Positions 1 to 10,059 of a stretch of DNA of 24,641 nt are shown here, piece by piece. Position 1 is the stretch's first letter. Each line of letters opens with the position of its first letter. Position numbers and translations under genes: made by a program. The notes under the pieces are model-generated. The model was not told the DNA's origin, did not search any database, and worked only from the letters and a program-made list of their open reading frames with translations. This DNA is from Chara braunii (lineage: Eukaryota > Streptophyta > Charophyceae > Charales > Characeae): positions 10,960 to 35,600 of the forward strand of contig BFEA01000500.1 in NCBI GenBank assembly GCA_003427395.1, in the 5' to 3' direction.

Positions 1-80
1 GGCTGGGACCTTCCCTGGTCCTTGCACGGGCTGGCCGCCCGGGACCCGGGCGGCCCGGCTGGTAGCCTAGTTTTTTTTTG
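1..80. repeat. Left terminal-inverted-repeat-like sequence
   Basis: The first ~70 bases match, in reverse complement, bases ~6452-6530. Both carry GGACCTTCCCTGG, then CCTTGC, a CCGCCC stretch, a GGCGG/CGG stretch and a GGTTGGTA-like end, with an 11-base insertion in the right copy. The left copy folds as a perfect 11-bp stem around one base (33-43 with 45-55), and 6-10 pairs with 17-21. The window starts here, so the outer boundary and any target-site duplication cannot be seen. It may be the end of a ~6.5 kb DNA element or an independent inverted copy of a dispersed repeat. Confidence 0.5.
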
Positions 81-113
81 TTTTTTTTTCTGTTTTTTTT
101 TCTGTTTTTTTTT
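71..113. repeat. T-tract minisatellite
   Basis: Four runs of about nine T separated by G or CTG. Simple low-complexity sequence directly inside the left inverted repeat. Confidence 0.85.
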
Positions 114-175
114 GCAATCGGCGTACGAGGCCCAAATCTAAAGGCTTGCCGACCCTCCGCGGGACTCCCGAAAAC

Positions 176-202
176 TTTGGGAAAACTGCCAGTTTTCCCA
201 AA
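176..202. repeat. Perfect 13-bp palindrome (TTTGGGAAAACTG)
   Basis: Bases 176-188 pair perfectly with 190-202 around a single C. A close relative with a 10-bp stem lies at 3742-3762. Reading the first site in reverse complement, downstream similarity continues (GGAGGGTCGG against GGAGGTCGGG), so the two are inverted copies of one repeat. Confidence 0.8.
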
Positions 203-210
203 CTTCTTTT

Positions 211-470
211 GCTTTCACGTCCAAGGAGTTCATTCTTATTTTTGCTGCTGCCGTGAATACAGTGCCCGAAGTAATGCCCGTTGGGAGGGCATACGCTCAC
301 ATGTGCGCCAGATTCTGTATCCAGCTGCTTTCACGTCCAAAGAGTGTACAATTTCTTTTTTCCGTCGCGGGGCTGTATTGCCTGTGGGGAGGGCATGCTC
401 TCACATGTACCCCAGATTCTGCATCCAGCTGCTTTCATGTCCCTAGGGTTGTTGCTTTCCTTTTGTTCTT
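211..470. repeat. Tandem repeat, ~104-116 bp unit, two copies plus a partial third
   Basis: Units start with GCTTTCAYGTCC at 211, 327 and 431. Units one and two share GGGAGGGCATRCKCTCACATGT and a CCAGATTCTGYATCCAGCT end. Unit lengths are 116 and 104 bp. Open frames across this stretch are short and inconsistent between units, so no protein is inferred. Confidence 0.8.
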
Positions 471-2141
471 TCGTTGTTCTTTTTTTTTTTTCTTTTCATT
501 TCTGAAGAGTACCAGAAAAGAAAACACAATGGCACCCAGGCTTGGCAAATTTCGGTGCGCACTGCGCAGTGAAATTCAGGGTCGGCAACAACAGGCTCGG
601 AGGTACTAGTGGTTTAAGAAAAACAATCATTATAGGCTGCACCCTGTCATTATAGCTGCAACTAAGATTGCAGGTTGCCCCAAATACACATATAATGACC
701 GGGCGTTCTATTGGGTGAAGACGGTATTGGCGGTTGGCAAAAGAGTGCAAGGAATATGAGTAGGAACGATATACCGAAAACCAAGTTGCGAAATCAGACA
801 GATGTCCGGGTAGTCGTGTACAAGCAGAGAGCACAAATGCACCGAGTTTCCATCATCCAAATAAGAGCAATACAATGAAGTAATGAGCCAATGTTCAAGC
901 CCTCAGGCGACACCAACACAGTATCCAAAGTCGCTCCTCTTTGTCTGGCGCCCAGCGCCCAGCCTACACTACCTGAGTATCCCACCTACATCAGCATTCT
1001 CGCAACAGGCTCACTTCGACTCTCGAAGACCAATGTACATGACCTCAACACCATAGCCGACCTCTTACATGTACCAGGTATGTATCTCGCTTCCCCTCAT
1101 CAGACCCTGTCCACCCACACTCTGCCTCCTTCCAGAAGACCACCGATCGCCCTCTTACCCCCTAGCGCCCTGCAGCCCGGCTATGGCTGCTAGTGCTCCG
1201 CTGCCCTGCAGCGCCCCACTTCACCACACACGCACCCGCACGCGCTCTGGCCTCAACACAGCACGCAGCCTCTAACGCAGCAGCGTGACCGCATTGCCTG
1301 TGCGGGCCAGAATCCCCCTGCCCTGGCTGCTCTTCTTCCTATATGGAAGTGGCAGCCCCTGTGTTGCTGCGTGTGGCCTGGCTGGAAGCTTCCAGTAGCT
1401 TCCTGTTGGGCCCCAGTACCTGCGCCCAGACCCGAGACTGCAGTTGAGGGCCTGGGCCCTTTACAGTTGGGCACGGCCTCAGTCTCCAGACTTGGGCCGT
1501 TTGCTGCATTTGCACAGGACCCCGGGCTAGGTACGTTAACAGTACTGCTTTTGCATAGGCCTGTGGCCACTTCAAGATGTACTGGCCCTGCTCTTGTGTG
1601 TATGTACCCAGGCGCAACTGCCAAGGCCTGGCCCAACTGTACGACGCAGCTTAGTGAGGCTCACGCGTCCACTCAACCAACTGGCGTGCTGCAAGAGCCT
1701 GAATACCCACATATCAAAAATGTCAAATTTTGGCCTCTGATGAATATTCAGGCCCGCCTTCACTTAGGGCGGGCACTCGGCTTGCTGGCGGCCTCTGCCC
1801 AGAACATGTGTTTGTCTGACAGGGGGCCCGTGAGGGCTCGTTCCTCGCAAGAGTTCATTTCATTTCAAAATGCAACTTTAATTTGTATTTTGCGCAGAGA
1901 ACCTGACCGTCAAAACAAAACCAGCACAGAAACAAATCCCCCAAAGTCTCTGGCCGCTCTAGGGGTCAACAAGGCTCTGTAAGCGCGGCCTAGATCTCTC
2001 CACTGGCATTCGCTAATCAAAAATCAGGGTGGTGGAACAGTGCGCGAAAAAGTACACAGTGCATTTGCAATCCTTGGAATTTCAAACTTTTGGCATGCAA
2101 TGCCGCACACATGATGTTCGTTAGCAATGTCACATAACCCA

Positions 2142-2142
<1 letters not shown>
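471..2142. other. Unassigned spacer, no supported gene
   Basis: Mixed-composition DNA. The longest frame, 1371-1982 (+, 203 codons), is overlapped by comparably open frames on the other strand and shows no domain, signal peptide or repeat that I recognise. I treat it as chance. No RNA gene or mobile-element end could be recognised. Confidence 0.5.

Positions 2143-2191
<49 letters not shown>
2143..2191. repeat. Poly(A) tract, 49 A
   Basis: Uninterrupted A run followed by a short CAC triplet run. It could be the tail of a plus-strand retroposed sequence, but no recognisable body or target-site duplication was found. Confidence 0.9.
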
Positions 2192-2192
<1 letters not shown>

Positions 2193-2250
2193 ACCACCAC
2201 CACTAGCTTAAGTGCTATAGCAACCGTTACATTCAAAACTTAAACCAACA

Positions 2251-2440
2251 GTACACGGCCCCAGCCTTGCAGTCCGAAACTTGTCGCCCCAAGAAAACGA
2301 GCGAGGCCGAAACGCCAAACGCTGGGCCTGCCATTGCCATTGATAAATTGGTTGGTGGTCGCCTTTTCGTTTTGCGCTTCCAGAATTCGAGGTGTCAGGC
2401 CTGCGGCCCAGATGCCCATGTACTGGTGCTCTAAGTGATG
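2251..2440 (+). repeat. Dispersed repeat with GTACACGGCCCCAGCCTTGCAG-type core
   Basis: The core at 2251 recurs at 5890 (GTACACAGCCCCAGCCTTGC) and, altered, at 6020. Downstream, a TTGATAAAT motif is shared with ~3807 and ~6089. These are scattered remnants of one repeat family in the first 6.5 kb. No coding frame is conserved between them. Confidence 0.6.
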
Positions 2441-2756
2441 AGAATCATCACAGAGTCACGACCAAGAATACACTCAGAAAACCAAGAATATACTCGGAAG
2501 TCGACGAGAATTGTAGCAATTGAAATGTCCCTCATATCCTCCAATCATCCGCTCACCCAAGAACCGGCAATCTTTCCGCTAAACCGTCTACACTCATTAC
2601 TACCTTATGGTAGCTCTAAGCCATCATCGCCAGTTCACCCGAGCCTAAGTTGAGGTATTGCCAGTATAGACGGTAAGAGCATTTCCGCAAGGGCCTGGGC
2701 TGGTAGTTGAGGCGGAAGGCCACTATGAACAGCCCCAGTTGAAGTTAGCTCTCACC
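2441..2756. other. Unassigned spacer
   Basis: No convincing frame, RNA gene or repeat seen. Confidence 0.4.
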
Positions 2757-3320
2757 TTTTTTTTTTTTTTTTTTTTTTTTTAAGAAACAACCCGGGCAGG
2801 TGCTAGGGGTGCTGGTAAGAGCAGACACCACTGGCACGCCCGGGGAGGCTCCATCTATTGGTGGGGAGCAACACCTGCTGGGAAGGGGATCCAGCGTCCC
2901 TGCAAATTTGATTGACTGTTTGTTTGTTTGAACATCAACGATTCGGCACATGACTACACTAAGGGAGGCAGCATTGATTGCCCTCGCCGGGAGGGGATTA
3001 ACTGGCCTCCTGACTAAACGACAACAAACAACAACATATTCAAACAACACCGTAATTGCTTACCCTCCCTGGCCCCCACTAAACCACGACGACAGAGTGT
3101 ACCTAACCCTAATTTGCGTTGGGAGATCATTGGTGGCAGATAGGTTTTCACCCCTACGCTCCTGCTCACAAGAGTGATTCGACCAGCCATGAGACAGTTC
3201 GGCCCCCTATTCCTTCTTTTGAGTAGATCATCACACCAATCGCCCTCTAACCCATGTCTCCCAACAAGAGTGGCCGGCCACAGTATCACGGCAGAACATG
3301 GGTGTGAATCATACAAATCT
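2757..3320 (-). mobile_element. Possible minus-strand retroposed fragment ending in a 25-base tail
   Basis: Read on the minus strand, this stretch ends in 25 A (T run 2757-2781 on the plus strand), as a poly(A)-tailed retrocopy would. Two overlapping minus frames (2745-3050 and 3014-3316) show no domain I can name. Neither the 5' end nor a target-site duplication was identified, so the assignment rests on the tail alone. Confidence 0.25.
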
Positions 3321-3738
3321 CACAGTGAAGGCGGTCATAGTGGTTTGACCAAATATTTGAAATACCACCTACCACGGGGAGATAAGCCTGTGTGAACTGG
3401 TGTTTTAATGGGATTTTTTTTCTTCACGAGAAAGTCGTATCGTCCATCGTGGAGGTCTCCCGTCAGCCTCCACGAGCCACACGACCTGAATGTTATAGTC
3501 ACTCGCTAAGTCGTGGAGGCCTCTTTGGACGAACAGTGCTACCGGACCACAATGGTCGGCGGCACCAGCCAAGAAAGGAAAAAAGTGTGCGGCTGGTGCT
3601 TCATTGTAGCGCGCAGTGCAAATCCGCATTGGGAAAAAGTGGCTGGGAAGTAATCACAATCCACTGTCACCAGCAGACCAGATAACCAGGATTGGAAATG
3701 CCTCAGAGCCTCTATTTTCTGAAGTACAATTTTGCTTA
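3321..3738. other. Unassigned spacer
   Basis: Short overlapping frames on both strands, none with a recognisable motif. Confidence 0.4.
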
Positions 3739-3741
3739 ATA

Positions 3742-3762
3742 GGGAAAACTGGCAGTTTTCCC
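3742..3762. repeat. Palindrome related to 176-202 (10-bp stem)
   Basis: GGGAAAACTG pairs with CAGTTTTCCC around a single G. The flank to ~3960 resembles the reverse complement of ~100-175. Confidence 0.8.
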
Positions 3763-4053
3763 AAACTCCTGAATTTTTGGAGGTCGGGCCCGACGACGAC
3801 TGCCATTGATAAATCTGATCGGCGGCCGTGGTTTCGTTCCGGCCTCTGGAAAGGTCGGACGCCTACCCGAGGCCCGCTATTTTCCCAAGCGGCACTTTTT
3901 TTATTTATTTATTTGTTTATTATTATTTTTTTTTGGAAAAACGAGCCCAAAGGCTGATATTACCAATAAGAAGATTGAGGCCGGGGTCCTCACAGTCTAC
4001 CCGGAGTGACCAAACCGAACATGCTAAGAACCGGGTTCAGCGTTCCTCGTATA

Positions 4054-4324
4054 ATGATGATGATGATGATGATGAATTTCTGCTGATTCTATGTAAACTG
4101 TGAGATAATAATACTAATGATGATGATGATGATCTTCGACTGGAAAGCAGTATTGGGCATGAGGTTGCCCATCACAGTATGGTGGACAAACCCCATGCCT
4201 GATGCTCATTTCTGATAATCGTCAGGGACGACCCCAAGCATGCTTTTTTTTTTCTTCTGGGAACCAGGCCCAGTGACCCTGATGCTACTGATAGAGCTTA
4301 TGATGATGATGATGATGATGATGA
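4054..4324. repeat. Three separate GAT/ATG triplet arrays
   Basis: Short triplet arrays occur at 4054-4074, 4117-4133 and 4300-4324, separated by unique sequence. They may be one array broken by insertions and mutation, or independent slippage sites. Confidence 0.8.
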
Positions 4325-5016
4325 CGCTAATCTATGGTAGTCCAAGAGAAGCTATGAACTATACCAGCAACACCTGTCCTCTCAATGCATAAGCAACTCT
4401 TAGCCTCCCCTGTATCAGACACAACACTTTCCAAGGCAATATCTACTTAGCCAAAAACCGGCTATAGCTGTCGTGTTCTCCCTGGCAAGACTAAACCCCG
4501 GCCCCTTAGGTTTGTCATGACAGTCTCCCCCTGTCCACTACTGGATTGCCTTCCTCCCTCGACGAGTCCCCAGATCTCTCTACCAGGCCTCATGCTCCTG
4601 CTACAAACAGGTTACAGGGCTACGCCCAAGTACCGGCCAGCGTCGTTCTGGCATCGGCAAACCAAGAGAAAAAGAACAACACAGCTGTGCCAGGCGTCGG
4701 CCAGGCTTCTACCACCTCTAAAATACTGTGTTTAAACTAGAGAGAAACTAAGATATCGTCAGGAAAGAAAAAACAGATGAAAACTGACACGTCCATAGTG
4801 TTGGTGATTAGTTCGAAACTACGCACACTTGTCGTGGATCTTTAAAGACAGCCGTCTGTCTCCCAGTCCCGTACATAGCACTAGCAGTTAAGCTTGGAAA
4901 ACTATTGAAGAAATCTCCTCCCCCCCCCCTCACCTTCCCCCTTGTCCCAGCGCTGCCTCCACCGTAGAGAATCGCCGTGATTGCAGGCATTCTCCATTGG
5001 CCCCAGCTTGGGACAG
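4325..5016. other. Unassigned spacer
   Basis: No convincing gene. A C-rich stretch lies at about 4915-4945. The short frames at 4517-4735 and 4546-4740 overlap each other and show no motif. Confidence 0.4.
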
Positions 5017-5107
5017 ACCCCCTCCCCCCTGTTCCTTCAAAGGCATCCAATTCCCACCTAANACCCCCTCCCCCCTGTTCCTTCAAAGGCATCCAATTCC
5101 CACCTAA
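5017..5107. repeat. Exact 45-bp direct duplication flanking a single N
   Basis: Bases 5017-5061 and 5063-5107 are identical, separated only by the N at 5062. An exact copy with one ambiguous base between suggests overlapping contig ends joined without merging. True biological duplication is less likely. Confidence 0.85.
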
Positions 5108-5802
5108 AGTATGCCTTCGGCAAACCTCTACCCTAATCTGCCCCCGCTAGGATATGATGCTGCATTGTACATCTATCCCAGCCCCAGAATAGGGCAATCC
5201 CCACATTCTGGCCCCACCCCCTTTGGGGCATTCACCCCCCACCTTGTGAAGCCCCTGTGGAGTAGAGCTCTCCCCCTCGACACCCAACCACCACACTGGA
5301 GGAGAAAAAAGAATGTAGGCTCCCTTAGTAAAGAAAAAAGCACTAGGCATTTAGATCTCCAGATTAAATTCACAATTTTGCTTAACCCGAAAGTTATGAA
5401 CCATCCCAGGCAAGGGCCTACCTTGCGCTGCCAGCCTTTTTGGTTCAGTAGGCTGAACCTCTCCACTGCACCATGTTAAACCACCAGTATGTATCCCAGC
5501 CATTTTTCCACAGACGCGGCACGCGTGCTGCCGCATTGTGCGGGATGTACCGGATTGCCGATTCGTTGGAAATTAATCCATGCAAAACCGGGCTCGCATG
5601 CGACTCGTTTTGTCTGGATGGATGTCCGGCGAAACGACAACTCAGTATATCACGCCCAACGTGGCAGCATGCACGCTGCGTCTCTGAAAAAATGGCTGGG
5701 AAAAAGTATTGGGGTTTAAACCACCACTCCCCCCGACGCAAAAAACCTCCAAATACCGGTAGGCTGCAATCGTCCTTTTTTTAATTGCGCTACCGGTTCT
5801 TC

Positions 5803-5860
5803 ACGGCCTACCGGGTCCCAGTCCGATTTTTGGTTGGAGATGTGGGACCCGGTAGGCCGT
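5803..5860. repeat. 18-bp perfect inverted repeat with 22-nt loop
   Basis: Bases 5803-5820 (ACGGCCTACCGGGTCCCA) are the exact reverse complement of 5843-5860. A further CCGGTAGGC piece lies just upstream near 5757. Could be a recent foldback, or an RNA or cruciform structure. Confidence 0.9.
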
Positions 5861-5889
5861 AGGGCCGTAGGCGTTCAAAATCCCGCACA

Positions 5890-6230
5890 GTACACAGCCC
5901 CAGCCTTGCAGAAAATGAACTCGTTGCCTATCTCGCAACTTTTGGGGCCGGGTCGACCACTGTTATGTTTTGGGCCCCCCAAAGTCGTGGTGAGGGGCCC
6001 GCGGCCGATGTACGGCCGTGTACAGGGCCCCAAGCTTGCAGAAAATGAGCTCGTCGCCTACTCCGCGACTTACATGGCTAAGACGGCGTTGATAAATTTC
6101 ACCAATGACCTTCGTTGCATTTCTGGCCTTCGAAAGTCCGGTGAGGGGCCTGTGGCCTGGCCTCCGAAAGTCCGGCGAGGAGCCCATAGCCTATGTATGG
6201 TCGTGTATGGACCAATACATTTGTGCTTAT
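5890..6230 (+). repeat. Imperfect tandem duplication, ~130-bp unit
   Basis: Units starting at 5890 and 6020 share the GTACA..GCCCC..GCTTGCAGAAAATGA core followed by CTCG..GCCTA..CGCGAC. The unit also resembles 2251-2440. Within the second unit, CCGAAAGTCCGG-like segments are themselves repeated. A 233-codon frame (5834-6535) runs through these units and into the right inverted repeat, and is probably a by-product of repeat structure. Confidence 0.6.
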
Positions 6231-6451
6231 TTTGTACGAGACGGATTCGCATTGCGAACCAAGCTTTTGCTGAAATGCTAGTGCGGTGTTTTTGTTTTAG
6301 TTTTCGCTGGCGCTACCAGCCATTCTGGTCCGCTGACCGTGAGCTTCCGATTTTTTTGGAGAGGCTCAATCGTGATTCTCAAGTTGGTTGGGGTCATGTA
6401 CTGGTGCCAGTACGTCCGAGCCTTTTTTCTCCTATGCCAATTTCTACCACG

Positions 6452-6530
6452 TTCTACATTACCAACCGAGCCGCCTGGGTTACCTTTGTTGCCTGGGCGG
6501 CCCAGCCAGGCAAGGGCCAGGGAAGGTCCT
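6452..6530. repeat. Right terminal-inverted-repeat-like sequence
   Basis: Inverted counterpart of 1-80. It contains its own 8-bp hairpin, TTGCCTGG (6489-6496) with CCAGGCAA (6506-6513). It is followed by TGTAAACAATTACAACAACA, an A-rich flank. Confidence 0.5.
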
Positions 6531-6586
6531 TGTAAACAATTACAACAACAACAAAAAAAAGACAAAAAACTATGTAGTGCCTAGGC

Positions 6587-6626
6587 TACCAAAGTGGCAC
6601 GGGACCACTTGCCTGTGACTTTGGTA
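6587..6626. repeat. Hairpin, 9 + 4 bp
   Basis: TACCAAAGT (6587-6595) pairs with ACTTTGGTA (6618-6626). Inside, GGCA (6596-6599) pairs with TGCC (6610-6613). Function unknown. Confidence 0.8.
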
Positions 6627-6735
6627 TCACAACTTAGGTTTTGAATATAGGGGGCAGCGAGCGTTCTTGTAGGGAACGACAGGGGAGTATTGGTTGTGAT
6701 CTACCCTGAATCACGAGTGGCGGATTGGGCTATGG

Positions 6736-6754
6736 GATCTGCCTATGGCAGATC
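6736..6754. repeat. Hairpin, 8 bp with TAT triloop
   Basis: GATCTGCC (6736-6743) pairs perfectly with GGCAGATC (6747-6754). It lies in spacer DNA between the first repeat mosaic and the degenerate minisatellites. Confidence 0.85.
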
Positions 6755-6919
6755 TTCTCATGCGGGTTGCATGGTAGTTCCATTGATTGTGGCTAGGCAT
6801 GGAGGGGAGGCCTCGTTTTGAGAGGGTATCATCATTGTGGCCAGTGAGCGTCCTTGTAGGGGGGAAGCACAACACACAGGTGTGGACCACCTTTAGCAAT
6901 ATGCAAATATTGTATGAGC

Positions 6920-7195
6920 TGCTCTGCGCCTCTGTAATATTCAAACGCTCTTCGAGCTGCTTTTTGCCCTCACAGTCTTCAGATGTCCCGTGAAGTATTA
7001 GAGCAACATTTGCATTGTTTGGCGCACAATGTGACTATTGAACAGCCTTTGTACCAAACATGTCCTTTGTGCAGTATTAAGACATTGTTTGAGCTGTATG
7101 GTGCACTATGCAGTACTCGAATCGTATTCGAGTTGCAGAGTCCTCTGTGCAATATTTGAACAGTGTTCAAGTTTCACGGTGATGCACCTTGAATG
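6920..7195. repeat. Degenerate ~40-bp tandem repeat with internal hairpins
   Basis: Successive units follow a pattern like CTNTGTGCARTAYTYGAA, spacer, TTCGAGYTGCA, near 6930, 7061, 7105 and 7142. The better units carry a small stem: CTCGAAT/ATTCGAG around CGT, and TTGAAC/GTTCAA around AGT. The stem bases differ between units but still pair. There is no stable reading frame. Confidence 0.55.
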
Positions 7196-7549
7196 TTATA
7201 GGTTTGTGCACAACCTTTTATAAAGTACTCGATTCGAGCTTGAAACTAAGATGCATATTGTACAAAAAACAATCAGACAACTTGGTGATGCACCTTTGTG
7301 TTGTATATAAATAGGCGAAAAGGCGTACCTTACCCCTATGTAATACTTAAGCAGGCGGTGAAGTGGTTGTATCCTACACGATATTGAAACAGGGGTTGTA
7401 TTGCATAAATTGTACTCGTGTGCATCGTATGAGCAGGTGAGCAATAGGCTGAACCATTGGGTTACAAGCGAACAAAGGCTATACAACACAACCCTTGGTA
7501 TTGTATAATAACAAAAGTTGAGCAACATTGAACTTTAGGAGCTCAGTAA

Positions 7550-7870
7550 AGTTTCAAATCGACAAAAAATGAAAACTTGGTGAAGCTCAAGTGCAAATGC
7601 GGTAATTAAACTTTAGTATGAGCCACTGTTCAGATTTTAGTGGAAGCTCAAAATACCATTTTAAGTGAGTTATCCCCAACGAACCTGTTCAGTTTTAACT
7701 CAATTTTCAGCCGATTCCTTATATTGATTCAGTTTCCACTCAATTGTTTGCAGATATCTCATGGTTTTAGCAAATGAAACTGCAGGGAAAATCTTAGAAT
7801 AGATTGAACTCAATTCTTAGTCGAGTTTCATAGGGGTTTTAGCCCCGTCCTCAGTCGAATCTTAACGTTG
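7550..7870. repeat. Weak repeats of TTCAGTTT/ACTCAATT type
   Basis: TTCAGTTTTAACTCAATTTT, TTCAGTTTCCACTCAATTG and GAACTCAATTCTTAGTCGA recur at ~45-60 base intervals. Heavily degenerate, non-coding. Confidence 0.35.
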
Positions 7871-7939
7871 TCATTATTGTTGATATCACTGAGATAAAAA
7901 AACAGTTATAAAAATATCTTCGTGTAGTCATTGTTTTTC

Positions 7940-8185
7940 TTGGCCTTCGAGACCCCGACCAGTAATTGGGGCTTGGTGTTAGTATCTTGAGACTTTGTGC
8001 AGTAATCGAGGTGCAGGATTTCAACGCTTGAGATCCCATGCAGAAAACAGAGTGCAATATCTCAGGGTTTGAGATACTGTACAATAATTAACGAGATGTT
8101 TATCAGTACTTAAGACCTTATGTAGTAACAAAGCACAAATTATCAAGCTTTGAGACCCCGTATTCAATTTAACGTGCGGTTCCTA
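7940..8185. repeat. Degenerate ~41-bp tandem repeat
   Basis: About six units begin with CTTGAGACYYYGTGCAG-like sequence near 7944, 7986, 8027, 8068, 8109 and 8148. The period is not a multiple of three and frames are not kept, so apparent protein-like translations here are accidental. Confidence 0.5.
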
Positions 8186-10059
8186 AAACGTTTCATAATT
8201 CATAACTTGAAAAGGTTATTGCGAGCTACTAGTCCCGATCTCTAGAGATCATGTCATATTTCTGGTTGGTTCATCATTTGATAAAGTTGTAGTAAATCGA
8301 TGTTAATCTTCTGAAAACATATCAGATTTGTTACAATCCAATCGTTTTTTAAGCCATTTTGTATTCATAAGAGAAAGTGAAAGAGAAGTATGGCAAAAAA
8401 ACACGTTTTGAAGGTAACTCGTGATGTTTGCGACAAAGAGTCGGTTGTTGTAAAAGATAGTATCATTGAGCAGATTAAGATTTATCCCTAAAACATGAGA
8501 GAGCACGCACTTAATATTTTGAAAAACATGATAATTATTGAGTAATTCGTCCACTTCAAGGATTCTAATGAAAAGTTTGCGAGCTCGTCTTCATTCATTG
8601 AGACTGTTGACCTAGTTAAGGAGATCGTTCAGAGGCAATAGTAAGTTGTGGTTGAGGATACTTTCCACGAGTGTGGTCATATATTTCATTGTGGACGAAA
8701 ATGTTGTACGATCTCTTGACAAAATCTCAGTAAAAAAGTTAAATATTCTACACCTACCCCAACGGGGTTCGATTCAGGAATTGTGGTTCGACCATTTATC
8801 GGTTCATTCAGATATCTCAATATGACTTAAGACCTTACATTAAAGAAGGGAAAGAAAGATATTTACACTTTGGTTTTTGTTGGCTTGCGATTTTAAAGTA
8901 CGCTCATGAACGAGCAGTCGCACTTGATTTTAAGAGAGTTAATGCGATCCGCAGTTTCGGTCCGAATAGGTACTCAGATATCCCTAAACCTCTTATTCCT
9001 TATAGGAGTTGGGATAGTTCTTATTCGGGAGACATTGTTGATCTGGCAAAGGAGATACATCTCACAAAGAGAGATTGATATAGATTGGATCGCCAAAGTG
9101 GGTATTTGAGATTTGAGAAGGGGATTGTTCTCAAAACCTTTATACCTTCAGCCTGGGAAAAGTCCTACATTTGGATTGGCTATAAGATTCTCACATTCAA
9201 CCTTCCTTTTTCATAAATTTGTGGGTACATATCACTTTTTATTAGTCATATCTCTCTTTTATCTGAGATGGTACCGAGACATGAAGTAAACGTGCGAAGA
9301 GGCTAAGACAAAGAGAGGAAGGAAAAAAACAGATGTTGAGTGTCTTCCATGTTTCTCTCTTTATGTACTACTAAGATGATATAATTTTTTTTATTCCACG
9401 TATACTAATTTGCGGATCTTGCAATATCGAGTCAGTCTTGTGACCTGTTTTTTTTTCTTACGAGTCCTCGTCAATTTCCTATACACGTGTTTATTTCATC
9501 GTATCGAAAAAGATCAAGTTGTTGATTCATTATACTTGATGTGTTATTACCATAGCGAAATCATAACATACACCAACAATTTTTTACACTACTCGAGATC
9601 AAACCCTTCAAATCAACAGTTTCTTAAAGTATCCTTTCAATTTTTTTCTCACCGAATTCCTCCTCTCAATGCAAAATCCTAGTACAATCAGACGAAGAAA
9701 TGCATTATACTCCTTATCTCTTAGAAAAAAATCGATAAGTTTGTTTTCATCACCAATGGAGGAGAATAAAACATGAATAGAAGATAAAGAAAAGGAGATA
9801 GAAAAATAAAGACAAAAATAAGAAGAAGAAGAGAGACATTCGTCGCCCCAAGGTAATTATTAGAAGCAGAAGGTGAAGCCGAGGTAGCAATGGTGAAAGT
9901 GATCAAGGAGTAAAAAAAACATCGACCATAAGAGAAAAGAATGACAAACACATGACCTTATAATACTCATCCGCGCTTTACAATCATTCGTTGATCCCAA
10001 TAATAAAGTCGTGCAGGGGAAGTCTCCATACACTTCGACCGATGTTTCTTTTTTCGATG
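8186..10059. other. AT-rich stretch, no supported gene
   Basis: Several frames of 60-90 codons occur on both strands, for example 8303-8554 (-), 8906-9109 (+) and 9410-9682 (+). None shows a recognisable domain, and such lengths are expected by chance over this span. A Glu/Lys-rich plus-strand frame near 9757-9830 with several stops could be another decayed coiled-coil fragment, but that is weak. Confidence 0.4.

Noticed and set aside
1371-1982. 203-codon plus-strand open frame
   Set aside because: No recognisable domain, overlapped by open frames on the minus strand, and no supporting context such as splice sites or a conserved copy.
5834-6535. 233-codon plus-strand open frame, the longest in the window
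   Set aside because: It runs across internal tandem repeats and ends in the right inverted repeat; the repeat units do not keep a common protein pattern.
8040-8700. Protein-like translation if TAA and TAG are read as glutamine, hinting at an alternative nuclear code
   Set aside because: Part of the stretch is a ~41-bp degenerate tandem repeat that shifts frame every unit, and the rest also has TGA stops; no domain is recognisable and the effect is explained by AT richness.
8620-9080. Two adjoining stop-free plus-strand frames that read like one frameshifted gene
   Set aside because: Each is under ~85 codons in AT-rich DNA, where several such frames are expected by chance; no motif or homologous copy in the window.
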